Assembly: GCA_973895155.1 (NCBI GenBank)
Contig: OZ316892.1
Coordinates: 23,312,001 to 23,376,000, forward strand
Length of the DNA: 64,000 bases
Reading direction: 5' to 3'
From: Marsupella aquatica
Lineage: Eukaryota; Marchantiophyta
The notes under the pieces were generated by a model. That model worked only from the letters and a program-made list of their open reading frames with translations, did not search any database and was not told the origin of the DNA. Of the stretch, positions 1-13,719 are shown one piece after another; the stretch's first letter is position 1; each line of letters starts with the position of its first letter. The translations under genes were made by a program, and so were the position numbers.

Positions 1-2
1 GA

Positions 3-2016
3 TTATGCCCTCACTTGGCCAGAAGGTGTCTTTCTCAGTTGCAACACAGCTTCTCTCATCTCCTCTGGAATCGTGCGAAGAGGCGGATGGATGGCACCAC
101 TCCTGTTTAGATAAAGTTTTGGACATGAGAATGACTAAGGAAGCATGTCTACTGGAAAGCAGACCACTTTAAGCAAGCACATGTCCTTAGCGACTATTTG
201 GGTGATTCATTACTCAAGATTCCTTTAAAAGATTTGGAATTTGAACAGCTTTTGCAGGTACCGTACTCTGGCGGCATGATCACCGGCCCAGCAAGAGAAG
301 CAAATGTGAGATCTGCAGCTGTGAATCTTGACCCACAGATGAAAGGTCGCCCATCAGCTAGAGTATCGTCAACCTGAACAGATGAGATAATTGGTTAGCT
401 TCGCCTACTTGTACAGAAAGCAGCTATAACCTTTCTTTAACCGTTTTCTCAACTACGTGCAGTCAGTTATGAATTCAAGAGGATACAGCATGGGCGTCAA
501 CACCCCTGGTCAACACAACTGCCCAGATCATTATTGCAAATGTTGATATGATCATAATTAAGCGAGACGAAACGAGACGCCAATACCTCTTGGAAAATCT
601 CCTGGATAATCTTAAGAGAATTTTCTTTAGCAGCAGGCTTATTGCAGTACAGTGCGTTGTAGACAACCCTCCGCAATAACGGCATGAGAATCCATGCAAG
701 CACTCTCTCAATGAGGGGAGCTCCTGGTTTATCAGACTGACATGTGAGTACAAGCTTGCATACCAGATAGACATCGTAGCATATTTTGTTGCCGACATAG
801 CAGGAAAGACAGCTTTAGGGCATCATATCCAGAGTTACTCATTGCTTTTCATCCAATGCAATTAATTGACAGCTTGCCTACAGCATTTGGACAGATTCAG
901 AACTGCGAACTATCATAAAATTATTCCCTAAATTCATCTTCGGCGCGGGTAGGTGATCGACCTTGAGTCAACAAAAGGTAACTGCAATTGTCGAACAGCA
1001 AATAGCAGTAAACCCAGCGACGTACATGTGGCCCAAACCTTTTGTCAAGTTTGACCTCTGTGCACAAAATCAAATACCGAGCAAGAGTTAAACAACACGC
1101 ATTGAAACTCTGCCAAATGTGCTCGGTATCACCATCCAGAGTGGCTAGCAATCCGGCACTGTAAACAACACATTTGAGCTCACTTCTCTGTTTGTAAGAT
1201 GGATGATACAACAGTAAATGTTTATCCAACCGAATAGCTGACAAGGCTGTTGTACGTACCCCAAGCATCCACTAGCTTTCGAGTGTCTGGATCTGCTGGA
1301 TAGAGTCGATTTTCCTCTCTTCTAATATTTTTCTCAGCGAAGTGTAAAATATCTGGAGACTCCTGTAGCACCACTTGGTCTTTAGATCGTCCCATGAGAA
1401 ACTTTGGACAACTTGTCCCAGCTCCAAGCCCCCTGCAAATTTCAAACTGATCAGCAGTTGTACGGTACAGCACGTTACTTAGCAGCGAGAACCAATAAGA
1501 CTCAGCACAAGTCGCACTAAACCATTTAGTGCTATAAACTTTCAAGCAAACATAACAAATGTTACGACAGGGCTTCATGCTATTAGCTTTAGATTTAATG
1601 GGTTTACTAGTCGAAATACAAAGTTGATGGTGCAAACCTGGTGAAAAACATATGGAATAGAACCACATGTTTTGATTCTTTGTACATAACTCCAGCCCTG
1701 TCCAGTGCCCATCTGGCCTGATCCGCAAAGAAATTGAATTAATAGGTACATCCAAGATGTCTTGTGCAAAAGCGAACCCAACTTGAGATCTTGTTTAGTG
1801 ATCACTCAAAGCATTATAACTATTGGATCTCTACTTCCCGTATTTACCATCTCTAGGCTGTGGCATCCTCAGGCGACTTAATTAACTGATCTTCACAGGT
1901 TATCTACCCAAAGTAGACATTCCTTGTAGCTAGATGATTCTCAATTAGCACCGTGCAGACGGTATCAATAAATCTGACATGGTGAACAGAAGATTCACCT
2001 TTTCGCAGTAATGTGA
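3..2016 (-). CDS. Glutathione S-transferase, multi-exon
   Basis: Glutathione transferase joining glutathione to electrophiles, probably cytosolic. Five 3' exons splice in phase on the minus strand: 1432-1260, 1057-962, 723-587, 373-267 and 102-3, ending in TAA at 5-3. The first gives the end of the thioredoxin-like domain (VLQESPDILHF, the glutathione gamma-glutamyl-binding ESPDI stretch, then LYPADP). The others give the helical C-terminal domain with FGPHVRRW, ICGSRFTAADLTFASLAGP (the conserved N-capping region) and a short tail rich in Arg and Lys. The N-terminal exons are less sure: a SHYCEK motif, as expected for the active-site region of GSTs, is at 2016-1999, but I could not place every exon between it and 1432. 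The C-terminal pattern resembles cyanobacterial and plastid-type GSTs more than tau or phi classes; this is inference. The reading frame shows no break in the resolved exons. Confidence 0.82.
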
Positions 2017-2019
2017 AAC

Positions 2020-4045
2020 ACCTGTTCCGCCCCAGCACCACAGTCATGCATCCAAGCACAGCAGAAGACATGGGTGGTTAGGCCACAGTTAAACTTTGAA
2101 TCAATGTGCATAACAAACGAAGTAGATGACCCTCAATCCTGCCCAAGGAATTGGAGAACATGATTTTTATATTCATCCCCGTTACTTCCATGGAAGATGC
2201 CCCGCAAAAAATAATTAAATACCACGTATATATTAATAACTGATTCACGTAGGGTCACGAGACTGTTGCACGCTTGGTTTTCTGTGCACGTACAAGACGA
2301 CATCCGAAGACAGACGAGAAATCCAAGATCGGCAAACGTGGTGCCGACCTCTCCTTTAGATTGCACCAAAGGCTCACAATTCAACCTCTCATTTTCCACA
2401 AGTGACAATTGATTTGCGGCTACCAAGTTGATTGTTCGACACTGAGTTTTTGGGGTCATCCCAGAAATTAAACCGAAACTGCTACTTTATGGTAGTAGTA
2501 TTTGCCACCGTTCAATCCATGTGGCTACCCATGTGATGTATCATCGTGCAGCCATCTCGTTATAAACTTGAAGCTCAATTGGTCCAGAGCGCAACCCGCT
2601 CTTCTTTTCTCATTATGGAATTCGTCTTGGGAACCTCAATCAAAAGATGGAGGCATCCAAGACGAGAGGCATGAGAGCGATTCGTAATCCGTCCACTGAA
2701 CTGGCCGCCCCTTGCAGGAACTAGAGAAAATCACGGTGGCAGTTTAGTTTGCAAACAAGAGTGCTGCACCCATCGAACCTTGCGGCGTTGGTAAACTCTG
2801 TCGGAAACGCAGAACGGAAAGGAGAAAATTGCATCTTGGCATGGCGCCTTAGAATCCCATCCAATGGCATGAGTCTCAGAAAACTCCAGAAGGTGGTCAA
2901 GACAATTCATAATTACGTTCTTCCTGGCGCAGGCCAGCCCGGCCTCAAGGAGGAAATTTGCATTTCAGTCTCTTCTATTCTCGACAGGAGATGGACTGGG
3001 ATCGGACTTGGCGCACACATGCAGATATTGTTCCAGAGTGCAATCTCCCAGGAAAGCAAAAGGACAATTGTTATCGAACACAACGCTTTTCTTGGTCGAT
3101 GCAATTTCCGTAAATCGGGAAACTGACGGTACCATACTACCAGTACTGCCGCTATACTACCGCTATGGTGCTCCCAATGCCGCATTCTGAGTTGGGCGTC
3201 GACTCTATGCGAAATGCAGAGTCAGGACCTCGGCTAAACATGTGGCCCCATCGTCTTGTGACATGGATACAATGCCCACTCATGAGAATCCCGCAATACA
3301 CATTGCAATGCAAGGACATGCTGGGAATTTCGAAACAGCTTCCACGGGCACACATAGGTTGCAACCGATTCGTTGCATTTAGGGCGGACAGTGAAAGAAC
3401 GGAGGTGGAGTTGTAAAAGGCATGATGAGAATTGATAATGCGGACTTGTAGGACAAGTTCCGTCGTGTTGAAATCCCCAACTTAATTACTTCCAACTGAT
3501 CAGAAATATAATTCAAAACTTGAGAAAGCTAGACGGCGGGGCAGGAAATGAATGCAGCTAGCAGAGAGAAATTAGAATAATTTCTGCGGAGAAAGAGAAG
3601 AGAGAGACCGTCTGAAATGAGATGCATAACGCCCATTCGAGAATTTTGCGGCGTCTTCTTGGCTGGCTACAGTTGAGCAAGCAACACACTCGGCGCAGGA
3701 TATGTAAACTTGTCCGACCACCATCACAAGCACTTCCGGCCGCTCATAGTGGTGTGCACACATAGATAGTCGTCGCACAGATTACATGTCTTCTTCTCTC
3801 ATCAATCATCACATTCAGCATCAAATAATCGTTACAAGATTGGCAATTGCAGACATCGAGGCACATACGCATCATCGTCAGCATCAGCACCGGCCACATT
3901 GTCACGAGGGCAAAGAGAAGAAGGAATCACACCTAGCGAGACGAGTTCCATGATCGTGAAAGAGAAACGTCGCCGATCGAGAGTCGATCAACCGAAGATG
4001 TCGAGTGGTCAACCAATCACTTCTGAAAAATAGTATGGATGCGCG
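2020..4045. other. Intergenic DNA, no gene recognised
   Basis: Several short open frames on both strands, none with a recognisable domain or a consistent splice pattern. It may include the 5' region of the GST gene. I see no repeat of note. Confidence 0.5.
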
Positions 4046-4072
4046 CAGGCAGGCAGGCAGGCAGGCAGGCAG
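4046..4072. repeat. (CAGG)n microsatellite
   Basis: About seven uninterrupted copies of the 4-mer CAGG. It makes Gln-Ala-Gly-type low complexity in chance frames. Confidence 0.9.
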
Positions 4073-4511
4073 CCCCGGACCCACTCCAGCAGGTCAAGAA
4101 GTAGGCGGGAACCTCGGAGACACTGCGAATGAATGCACAATCCCGACGCAGCGCTCGTTGCAATGCGACATTGGCATTTTGGCAACGCATCGAAGTCGAC
4201 GACTACTTAAATCATCGACCAACCTTGTCGTCGACGCAAGGTACATATGAAACCGCATGGCAGGTTCTTCGGATCCTTCCTGTCCTTAATTTCATACGTC
4301 CCGTGATCCCACTTGACGAACTGTATTCCTAGTCGCCGGGGAGGTTCCATCATTATTGTAGGTACCTCCTCCTCCATTCCATTCCTTGGATTCCATGTAG
4401 TCGAGTGCTGCACACAACACGGCAGCCATGAGAGAGGCTCCTCCGTCTTTTGCGGTGACATGAAGGTGTGAGGCACTGTCTTTTTGGTAAGGATTTTACT
4501 TTTTAACCCGA

Positions 4512-4541
4512 GTGGCGAATGGCGAATGGTGAATGGCGAAT
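4512..4541. repeat. Short GAATGGC(G/T) tandem repeat
   Basis: Near-identical 7-9 base units (gaatggcgaatggtgaatggcgaatg) repeat four times. Confidence 0.7.
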
Positions 4542-4690
4542 GTCCATTGTGAAGGAGACGATGCTTATAATCAAAATATTCCTTATCCGATTATTTCCCG
4601 GACAGTCACATCTCCCTGGATTTAAGGACTACCGTTAGATTCTGGCTAATGGTACCTGTTATTAGGTGGAATAGTGACTATGACACAGAA

Positions 4691-4810
4691 AATACTAGCA
4701 AATTATTGCCAAAAATAGGGAAAGCTTTTTGGGGAGGTGGAATTTGGTGAAATACTAGCAAATTATTGCCAAAAATGGGGAATGCTTTTTGGGAAGGTGA
4801 AATTTGGTGA
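4691..4810. repeat. 60-bp tandem duplication
   Basis: Two adjacent copies of a 60-bp unit beginning aatactagcaaattattgcc and ending aatttggtga, with a few mismatches. Confidence 0.85.
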
Positions 4811-4929
4811 ATTTTTGCCACTAGGAAAACGATGGTGTGAAAGCCCAGGACACCCTTTTTTTCTCGCTTGGTTGCTTTGATAGACAGCTCCATATATCAT
4901 CACTCAAGCTTTTACTATTCTTAGTAGGG

Positions 4930-5140
4930 GTATGTTTTGCTGTCAATTTCATTGTGGATATTTCATTGGTGTAGCCATTTCATTGTTGTGGTCAATTTCA
5001 TTTTGGATATTTGATTGTTGTAGCCATTTCCTTGTTGGGGCCATTCGTTACAGCCATTTCATAGTTCCAATCTTTTTCATTGTGACCATGTCCTTGCTGT
5101 GGCCATTTCATTTGTGCAACCATTGTGTAGTTGGACAATG
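4930..5140. repeat. Degenerate CATTTCATTGTTGTGGC tandem array
   Basis: A T- and G-rich array of drifting units of roughly 20-35 bp built on catttcattgttgtgg. The open frames across it are by-products of the repeat. The 380 bases that follow, up to the 69-bp array, are AT-rich and hold nothing I recognise. Confidence 0.6.
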
Positions 5141-5525
5141 ATGTTGTTGCAACAATAACTTAGGATTTGGGGTTAATGTAACTTGTAAAAAATACTTCAT
5201 GACGAGGCCAGGAAAAAAACTTCTCCTCTAAATAGACTTTAATTATTTTTCACTCTTCTGCTACCCTAAATTTCTCTTTTCACCCATCAAAATTCTAATG
5301 TGTATTGTTATGTTTCTATCAATTCCTTTATGTGAACGGGGCATGTCCATGCAAACGTTGTTTAAATGTACTGTGGGCCCTAGTTAGATCTTCTTTTGAG
5401 ACCCACAATAGTCACATGTCAACTCAACACTCAATCTTAGAGGACCTTGAGACAAGAACTCAACACTCAATTTGAGAGGACCTTGAGATAAGATTCTTTT
5501 TATGGATGGCAGTGCCCAAGTCTAG

Positions 5526-6007
5526 GTGTGGGTGCAGGTGCATCCATGACAAACTAGGATTTACTCTTTATTCTTCCTTTCACCAGATTTCCTAGTGTGG
5601 GTGCAGGGTCATCTATGCCAAGCTAGGATTTCCTCTTTCTTCTTCCTTTCACGAGATTTCCTGGTGTGGGTGCAGGGTCACCTATGCCAAGCTAGGATTT
5701 CCTCTTATCCTTTCTTTCACGAGATTTCCTGGTGTGGGTGCAGGGTCATCTATGTCAACCGAGGATCTCCTCTTTATTTTTCCTTTCACGAGATTTCCTG
5801 GTGTGGGTGCAGGGTCATCTATGCCAAGCTAGGATCTCCTCTTTATTTTTCCTTTCACGAGATTTCCTGGTGTGGGTGCAGGGTCATCTATGCCAAGCTA
5901 GGATTTTCTCTTTCTTCTTCCTTTCACGAGATTTCCTGGTGTGGGTGCAGGGTCATTTATGCCAAGCTAGAATTTACTTTTTATTCTTCCTTTCACCAGA
6001 TCTCACG
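5526..6007. repeat. 69-bp minisatellite, seven units
   Basis: Unit starts (gtgtgggtgcagg) are at 5526, 5595, 5664, 5732, 5801, 5870 and 5939, spacing 69, 69, 68, 69, 69, 69. Units differ at few positions, so the array is young or homogenised. Because 69 is a multiple of three, long open frames run through it on the plus strand; I do not regard them as genes. Confidence 0.95.
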
Positions 6008-6154
6008 GCTAGGAAAATTTATGATTTAAATACAATAGTCATTATGAGATTCCTCCAAAAGTGCATCATATAAATGCATAGGGAGGAATAAAAAGGCGGG
6101 CCAGATTGGATATTACATGGGATATTATAGTGTTTAGATATCCCTACTTCTGTG

Positions 6155-6375
6155 CATCGCACAAAAGATGTCAAGGTGAGGAAAAAAGGCTGGTGAGAAA
6201 AAGATGTCGAGGAGAGAAAATATGTGAAGGTGAAAAAAATGTGAAGGTGAGAAAAAGATGTCGACAACAAAAAAAATGTCAAGGTGAGGAAAATATGTGA
6301 AGTATATAACAATGTCAAGGTAAAGAAAAGATGTTGAGGTGAGAAAAAGATGCCTAGGTGAGTAAACAATATCTT
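6155..6375. repeat. AAAGATGTCAAGGTGAG satellite (purine strand)
   Basis: Drifting units of about 20 bases with the core gaaaaagatgtc(a/g)aggtgag. It is the reverse complement of the long array at 22.99-23.86 kb, and both share the edge sequence gcacaaaagatgt. Confidence 0.85.
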
Positions 6376-6379
6376 TGGG

Positions 6380-9300
6380 GTCTCACTATATGGAGTCCTC
6401 CCGCATCTCTGGTGACAATTTTAGGTTTCAGATCCCCTAATCGAAATGTAAGATTTCTAATTTATTTCTACCCCTACTAGTTGGAATATTCTACAAACAT
6501 TATGTTGTGGACTAGGGTGAGCACATGGGATGGGGAGAGGAGTGCAAGGGGTGTGACATCAAAGGGTCCAAGTGCAAGTCCATGCTTGGTCTTGCAGTGC
6601 TATGTGGAGAGATAACCTTTTTCTTTTTCTTTTTCCCCTCTCCTTTTTATCTATAGTTCATTTTATCCCCTTCCCCCCATTTGCTGTCACCACCCTCTTC
6701 TCCAGCTCACAAGGTGCATGATGGGGCTTTGGCATGGAGAGTGGACGCACAGATGGTGAGCCAAAATGTATAGGGCATAAGTGTAAGAAGTTAGGTCGGG
6801 GAGGAGGGGGTTAACATGGTTTTGGGTGGATCAAACTGTTCGAAAAAAATTGGATTCCACCAAACTTTCATAAATCCTTCAGGGCCCAAAAAGTCACTAC
6901 ATTTTAGCATTGAGTTTTTTCATTAGGTCAAAGCACCCCTTTCTCTTCTTTTCCCCACTTTTTTTCTTTTCTTGCATTTTCCCTAATAAATTCCTTTGAT
7001 TTTCTTTAATTAGTAGTTATATCCTTTAATTCTCCTCCCTCCTTCCTTTCCCTCCTGGCTCCTCAATTTTGAATTGGGTCAATTAATATTTTTCTCCTTT
7101 CCCCTAAACCCTTTTCCTCTATTTTTCCTTTTTTTTACGTTTCCCCAATTTCTTTATTTTTCTTTATTTTTTCTTTTTCTTCTATCTTTTATTAACTTCC
7201 CTCCTGGCGCCTCCACCTCCTTCCGCTGCTTACTACTATACACTCATCTTGGGAGTGAAATAAACTAATGTCTTCTGTAACTTCAGTACATACTATACAA
7301 TCATATCTCCTGGCAAGGAAATATGTACCCTATGGTATTTACCTCCCCATAACATTGGAGGGTTAGAAATGCCATTAGATTCAACCCCGGATGTATCCTA
7401 ATGTACAATTCATAGCCTACCAGCCTATATAGCAAGAGCGTACTTTCTGTGGCCTGTAGTCAAGTCTGAGGTACCTCTGCAAGAGTACATGCGCAGGGCA
7501 ACAGGCAAAGTAACACAAGGGGGCGGTAGGGCAGGTGCTTTTGGCTTATCCAAGGGTGACAGTAAATTGTGATATTATTGGACGGTAGGATCTCGGACCC
7601 TTAGCATTTTGTAAGCACACGATCCACCAATTCTGGCAGGATTACATATTATAGAAGAAAGAAGATGGGCTCAAAGCTTGGCTATACCAGGATATCCGAG
7701 AGTATATTGTGTTATGGAACTCCCATAAAGTATGGGAGCTGATCTTTGATTACCATAGCAAAAGTTGGCCGGCTCAACACTTAAACCACCGTCCACTAGC
7801 CATGAAAAAACCTGGTTCCACCATAATTAGTACGATTATCCTGGAGCTGTGGAGCAAAATGGCATGGGAGAGGAGAAAAATGACTGGAATGTGAAAAAGG
7901 GGAAACCCGTTTTATATGGCTAATTGTGGATTAATCAATAATCTTTCTTGTAACTTTAGGTACAAATCCAGAAATTGAGAAAACCCCAAAAGTTGTGATT
8001 TGAAGGCACATGGACTTGGGGCCTAATGTGGTAGTGGTGGCTGACTGAGAATGAAGGAAAAAGGATATACACTCTCAGATGAAGTTGAGGTTATAACCCC
8101 TATGTTATGGGGAGGGTCAATGCCCTTCCCCCATTTTCTAAGATCTTTAACTTGGTCACATAACCAGAGTTATGAAGTAGACCATAAATCTATAACTTAT
8201 AGCCATGGCTCAACTTTGAGCCACCCTATAAGTACTAGGCCTCAAATAGAGTCCATGAGCAGTCTCATGAAGATCCGGGTTTAGTTTGGAGGGACGCGGC
8301 CAAAACATTACCACAGTTCCTGAGCCTAGCCCACACAGTTGTGTCATGGGATTTGATTGTTCCCTGATGGCCAATTCCCCCCACCGTGGCCTGACTGTTA
8401 TGCAACCAACGAAACATGAAAGTCTTAGTTTGCACGAGTTGAACTCACCTGTGGACCACTTGACGGACATTGGCCCTATCCTATGCCTACATAAGAGCAA
8501 AATTGGTCTATATATGAGACCCCCTAGTTTTTAGGTTGGGTAGTTGCACCACTTCCTTGATATCACACTATGATATTAGCTGGTAAGACAATGTTACTAT
8601 TCTTTATGGGTCATAGACTTGCATGTGGACAGCCCTTTGTTTTGCGGCCCTCAATTGAATGGATAGCATGAGCTGATTGACTGTGTGAGTCTTTCATGCT
8701 TGCACGCCCTCCTCAGGCAAGCCTATTGACATCTCATCTGGGGAACCAAGGGCAAAAGCTGGAAACTTTCAGGCTCTTGACTTCCTGACCTGTAAAATTG
8801 GAACAAAACAAAAGGAGGCAAGACCACTAAAGCTGGGCCCTACAACACCTAGTTGGAGAAAATTAGGGATAACTCGGGGCCTCGGAGAGAGCCTCAAAAG
8901 AAAAGTTTACTTACATGCAAGTTGGCTCTTAGTCCTGCTCTTAATAGTAGGCAAGGTACCTCATTGTAGATATTAAGGTAATGGTCCAAAGGCCTTTGAT
9001 GAATCTTGCTCCATTGATCACCTTCTCCGGCATATGTGCATTTATGTCGTGCCCTTGCCTCCTTCTCATTCATTGAATATTCATTTAGTCGATTCTCTTT
9101 ATGGTATCAGACCCTCTTTAGGATAACGTCGTCAGGTTGTGCTGCCCTTAGTCTTTTCAGCTACGAACTGGTAACTAAGCATCCCTTGTCTAGATCTTAG
9201 TTTCCTGAGTATACTCCATGTTACTAAAGATGGGCTAAATTTCTGCAAAAGTGGCTAATAGTTTCTAGGGGGGATGGAATGTGGCAATTTTTTGTACTTA

Positions 9301-10578
9301 AAAAATACAATCCCTTTCCTTCCCTTCTTCTGGTCACCACATTGCACTATATATCCTGGCATCCTAGACACTTCCTTGTGTCCTGTAGAAGGAGGGCAAG
9401 AGACAGGCGGGAAAGTTTTGGGGTTGCACTAGGGAGTCTCAAGTAGCCCTTCCCCCAATGATTTTGTGCACCAAGAATGCTATGGGTTGGGTCATGAGAT
9501 TTTCTGCCACTATCTCGAACAGTCCACACTTAAAATTGGTCTGCACAAATGTGTTGGTGCCCTACTGATGTTGAGTTAACGCATTATTAATTTGGCAGGT
9601 GTTGTGACCCCATCTCAAATCAAAACTCCCTAGGTTAAGTTTTCCCAACGGATGTTCATACCCATAGTGATGCTGAAATAGTAATGGCATCTGAAAGTTG
9701 CCCTTCCCCTAAACGTTTTTTTGATCAACCGCTGTGCAAACTTCCACTGTACAACTCCACTAAAAGTTGTATGAACCATTTTGGTTAAAATTAGTCACTG
9801 GTTTTTTGTTTATCTTCCACATACCCTCATTTCCAGAATTTGACTCTTCTACTTAAACCTAAGAAGATCTCATAGTAAAATATTCATCTGAGGAAACTAT
9901 ACAAACTAAGAACATTCTTAGAATCTTTACCTTCAGTGTACCAGGTGACATTGGCCACTTTCTTAGGTTGACTATGGAATTGTGGAGGGGTTAACAATTC
10001 CAATGTCAGTTGTACACTGAAGAATCTGTTGGAACTGTTAAATAAAATTGTTTCTTTTTTCTTTTTTTCTTTCATAGGTTGACTATGGAACCGAGTAGGG
10101 GTTACCAAGGTTGGGTGTAGAATGTGTAGGGGCTGTTGGGACTGAGAGCCCCAAAGAGTCCATTTCAAAGAAGGGGCCTCATCAAGGGTTTGTTTTACTA
10201 GCTAGGGCATCTGGTACAAAAAAATGGCACCTCACTTGCAGCCTATGTGCACTGCAACAAGGTAGAACCTGACCATGATTTTCTCAGGTAATGAAATATA
10301 AGTGAGGTCACGACACACTGTATGTAATTGGGTTTACTGTGAAATTCAAGACTTTTTATGGTTCCAAGCGTGACTGGTCAGGCCTCACATTTGGTGCCCA
10401 AACAGTCATGACCATTGACCTGACCTGCAACAGTCCCAGGCGCAGTCAAAACTGAAAAATTTGCATAGTGAGACGCCCCACTGGAGGGGCCCCATCAAGT
10501 CTATTTCTCCGAGGTGTGGCAGGAGTGAGACAGGAAGACAATTGTATGGCTTAGGATAAAATGGAGTTGTAGAAATTA
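6380..10578. other. Intergenic DNA, no gene recognised
   Basis: Includes a pyrimidine-rich tract at about 6900-7230. Short frames on both strands look random. No exon, RNA gene or transposon end is supportable. Confidence 0.5.
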
Positions 10579-11412
10579 GTTCGTGGACCCCTTGGCTAAT
10601 AAAACCAGGGGGAGGAGTCGATCTGAGCCGTCTACATTTCGTATCTCCGGAAATCTCGTCCGTCCATCATAATGGCCAATCTATGGCTCAAAAAAATAAA
10701 TCTCAAATAGATCTATGGATGAGTTCTGTCCGTTCGGCAAATGGGTTAATATTTTTCAAATGAAAAATTAAACAAATCCAAGCCTTTCTAACCGTCGATT
10801 TTGTTGATTTTACGATCTTTGCCGTCCATTTTGTAATGCCTCTAGGAATCTTATTCATCCATGTTAGAAGGCAATCTAGGGTCAGTGCAAAAGAAAGATC
10901 TCAATGAGATCTACAACTGGGTATTTTTTGTTTTGAGAATAAGTAAATAGTTTTGAGTATAAAATTTGATGAACTTTCAAGATTCCAGCCATTCCTCCTC
11001 CCCAATCCTGGGTTTCTATGTGCTCCCAACATTAATGGCCGTACAATACAAGAGGTCCTTACATACCGGGAGTTGCGGTTTAACAAGGAAGTTATCAAGT
11101 TAGTTATTAGTCATTATTTATTATATGATAAATACTTTTATAAATCTTTGAATTTAAGTTTTAAAATTGGAAATGTAATTAAAACGGTTACATAGTGACA
11201 GTTTTAATCGTCTTGCTCTTTGCATTTCCAATGTTTTTACTTTTCTTTTTACGGCACGGCGTCCCAAAATTTACACCCAAATTGACACAAACACGAATGA
11301 AAACTATAAGTTTGATTCACAAAACCGACAAGTCTTGTTTGTTGCGGTTGTTGTTGACGTGGCACGTTGTGGTGCCAGGAATTTTGGAAGGGACCTCTAG
11401 TGGGGTCCGTAA
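10579..11412. mobile_element. Small transposon with GGACCCC terminal inverted repeats
   Basis: Left end gttcgtggacccc (10579-10591) and right end ggggtccgtaa (11402-11412) form a short imperfect inverted repeat. The last 34 bases are identical to the end of a second element at 46923-47646, and the preceding 120 bases are also similar (acggcacggc..., acacgaatga...). No coding capacity is seen, so it is non-autonomous. A target-site duplication could not be fixed, so the superfamily is open. Confidence 0.65.
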
Positions 11413-11639
11413 CCAATAGGGCGTGTCAAGGTACTCCTGTAAGCAAAGTCTTATGGCTATACCAGCCGTATGGGATATGTGTTTTGGTAGCCCATAGTGA
11501 TTTTGCCCTGGCCGTAGAAGCATTTTATATCTTGCGCTGCAACTAAGTTTACAACCATGCTTCGACATACCCTAATAGTGACACACCCTAATGGTTTCCC
11601 CCTAGGTAATCACACATCAAAATATGGTAATATATGACG

Positions 11640-12130
11640 TGCACTCATTGATTTAAAGAAAACAACAAAGTTATCATACTATGGAGCAATGTGATACCTG
11701 TCATATTTTGATGTGGAGGTGATTTAAAGAAAACAACAAGGTTTATCATACTATAGAGCAATATAATACCTGTCATATTTTGATGTGGATGTTTATCTTG
11801 GTATGGAACAATGTGGTAAGCCCTATATGTCATATTTTGATGTGCAGTTACTGGGACCATGCATTCATTGATTTAAAGAAAATAACAAGGGTTATCATAC
11901 TATGGAGCAATGTAGTACCTGTCATATTTTGATGTGGAGGTTTATCATGGTTGCACTCATTGATTTAAAGAAAATAACAAGGTTTATCATGGAGCAATGT
12001 AATACATGTCATATTTTGATGCCCAGATTTATCATGGTATGGAGCAATGTGGTAAGAGCACAAGGCAATGTAGTACCTCTCATATTTTGATGTGGAGGTT
12101 TCTCATGGCATGGAGCAATGTGGTAAGCCC
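11640..12130. repeat. Degenerate tandem array around TCATATTTTGATGTGGAGG
   Basis: At least six copies of tcatattttgatg(tg) at about 11701, 11773, 11830, 11923, 12008 and 12079, each linked to atggagcaatgtggta and atttaaagaaaacaacaagg blocks. Spacing varies from 57 to 93 bases. Confidence 0.85.
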
Positions 12131-13719
12131 AGGACCCAATGGTGTGGGTTAGCACGTTTGGAAAAGTAGGCTGATTAATGGACAATACAGGTCTGTGAAG
12201 AAAATAAAGGGAATTGAGTTCGTTCCTGCTGTGTGGAGAGACGAACAGTACAATGAGGCGGCATTGACGGAATTTAGAAAGCGCGAGGTTGTGCATCAGT
12301 GCAGCATTCAGCCCTTGGGAGTCGAGCCATGCTATCTTTTGCCTCCTCTCTTGCGAGTCATATTGGCTACTAGATTGCCAATTTGAACAAGAGTGATTTC
12401 AAGTCTGTTTCATTTGAGCTCACTCAGGTATGGATATTTCTCTCTTGCACTTCCCCTCGTGCTGTGTGTTGGAGATTTCTCACAATCATTGCTTTGCGCC
12501 TGGATTTTTTTGATAGTAATCTTGGCATTCCCTCTCGCGAGGTGCTGGCTTCATGTGAGCGGACACCTTTGTACAACGAACAACCGACCTAGCCAGATAA
12601 ACGAGATGGATTGTCAAGAGGCGATCACTGATATGGATAGAGAAGGTTTTAGGGTTCCCATCTTCTCATTTTTTCTGAAACAGGGGCGGAGCAAACATTT
12701 GTCTCCACGGACTTTCACTGCTTCTGACGCTACGTGCATAATTTCTAAACGGATGATTATGCTTGCCTCACAAATTTTGCTTACGCCTTCAATGGAGGAG
12801 AAGTCTGTTTTTGTTAGTTAACAAAGTGTGAGACTCTCGCACTTGTTCTGGTCTCGAGGACCTGTTCCCACAGAATCAAGTTTACGTGGTGAAAATGTTC
12901 TTCGTGACCTTTCCGGACCCGTTCTGGAATCCTGGGTCCTGAGTCGATTCTTTACGCTTGCCTAGGGGCCGTATTACACTGATATCTAACGTGAAGGTTG
13001 TGTGGTGTTTTTATGGTTTCAGTTAACGGTGTAACGGAGCATGGGCTAGATGGAAGCGTGATTTTGCTCCGTATCTGCTTGGAGCAAGTGCACCTAAGGG
13101 AAGCAGAAGTACAGAACTTGCAGTTGAAGCTTGAGCTCTGGCTTGTGTATTAATGAAGCTAGTTCGGCAATCCAACTTTATTACAATATTTTGCGAAGCA
13201 ACGAGGCAAATTGTTTCACATAGTGACGACCATTTCTTGGAGAGTTGATCGCAATCGCTGAATCTGACTCTAGCGGAGCAAATTCGTATCGGTCGAGCCT
13301 TATTAGATGCAGAAGAGTTGAAGCATCGGCAGAAAGGTAAATACATGTGTCTTTGTGAGTGTGCTAAGTCTGCCGGTCTGACTTCTTACCACGAATGCTG
13401 TTTGTGGGGACTCAGCCTTACACTGCAGGATATGAGCCGCTGGCATTTATCCATTTGTGTAATATTTTGTGCAGGCCAAAATCTTGTAGAGCTAAAGGTT
13501 GTGGAGTTATACCAGAGTGAAGTCCCTTGTGGATCAGAAGCAGAAGCTTTGACTTCAGACATCTTTCGATTGCTCTTGCGAAAAGACGTGTTATCCAGGC
13601 ATACACTGCCGCTGGTGACGGCCTTGGCAACCGTGTTTTCTAATGCTGGCGCTTCCTTACTGTTGACTCCTTGGGTAAGGAAGGGGGCTGTTGGGAAGGA
13701 GAAGGGAGGGATTGGAACC
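12131..13719 (+). other. Upstream region of the methyltransferase gene; no firm gene
   Basis: Open frames exist (for example 12393-12821 plus, with a hydrophobic N-terminal half), but none has a recognisable domain. The frame containing the EEF1AKMT1 start is open back to 13318, so translation could in principle begin further upstream. The residues before 13720 do not look conserved. Confidence 0.4.

Noticed and set aside
5595-6073. Two long plus-strand frames with a repeated Trp/Val/Gln-rich sequence
   Set aside because: They exist only because the 69-bp minisatellite is a multiple of three; no start context and no domain.
10579-11412. PIF/Harbinger assignment from a TTA beside the left end
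   Set aside because: The right flank has TAA, not a direct TTA repeat, so no 3-bp duplication is demonstrated.
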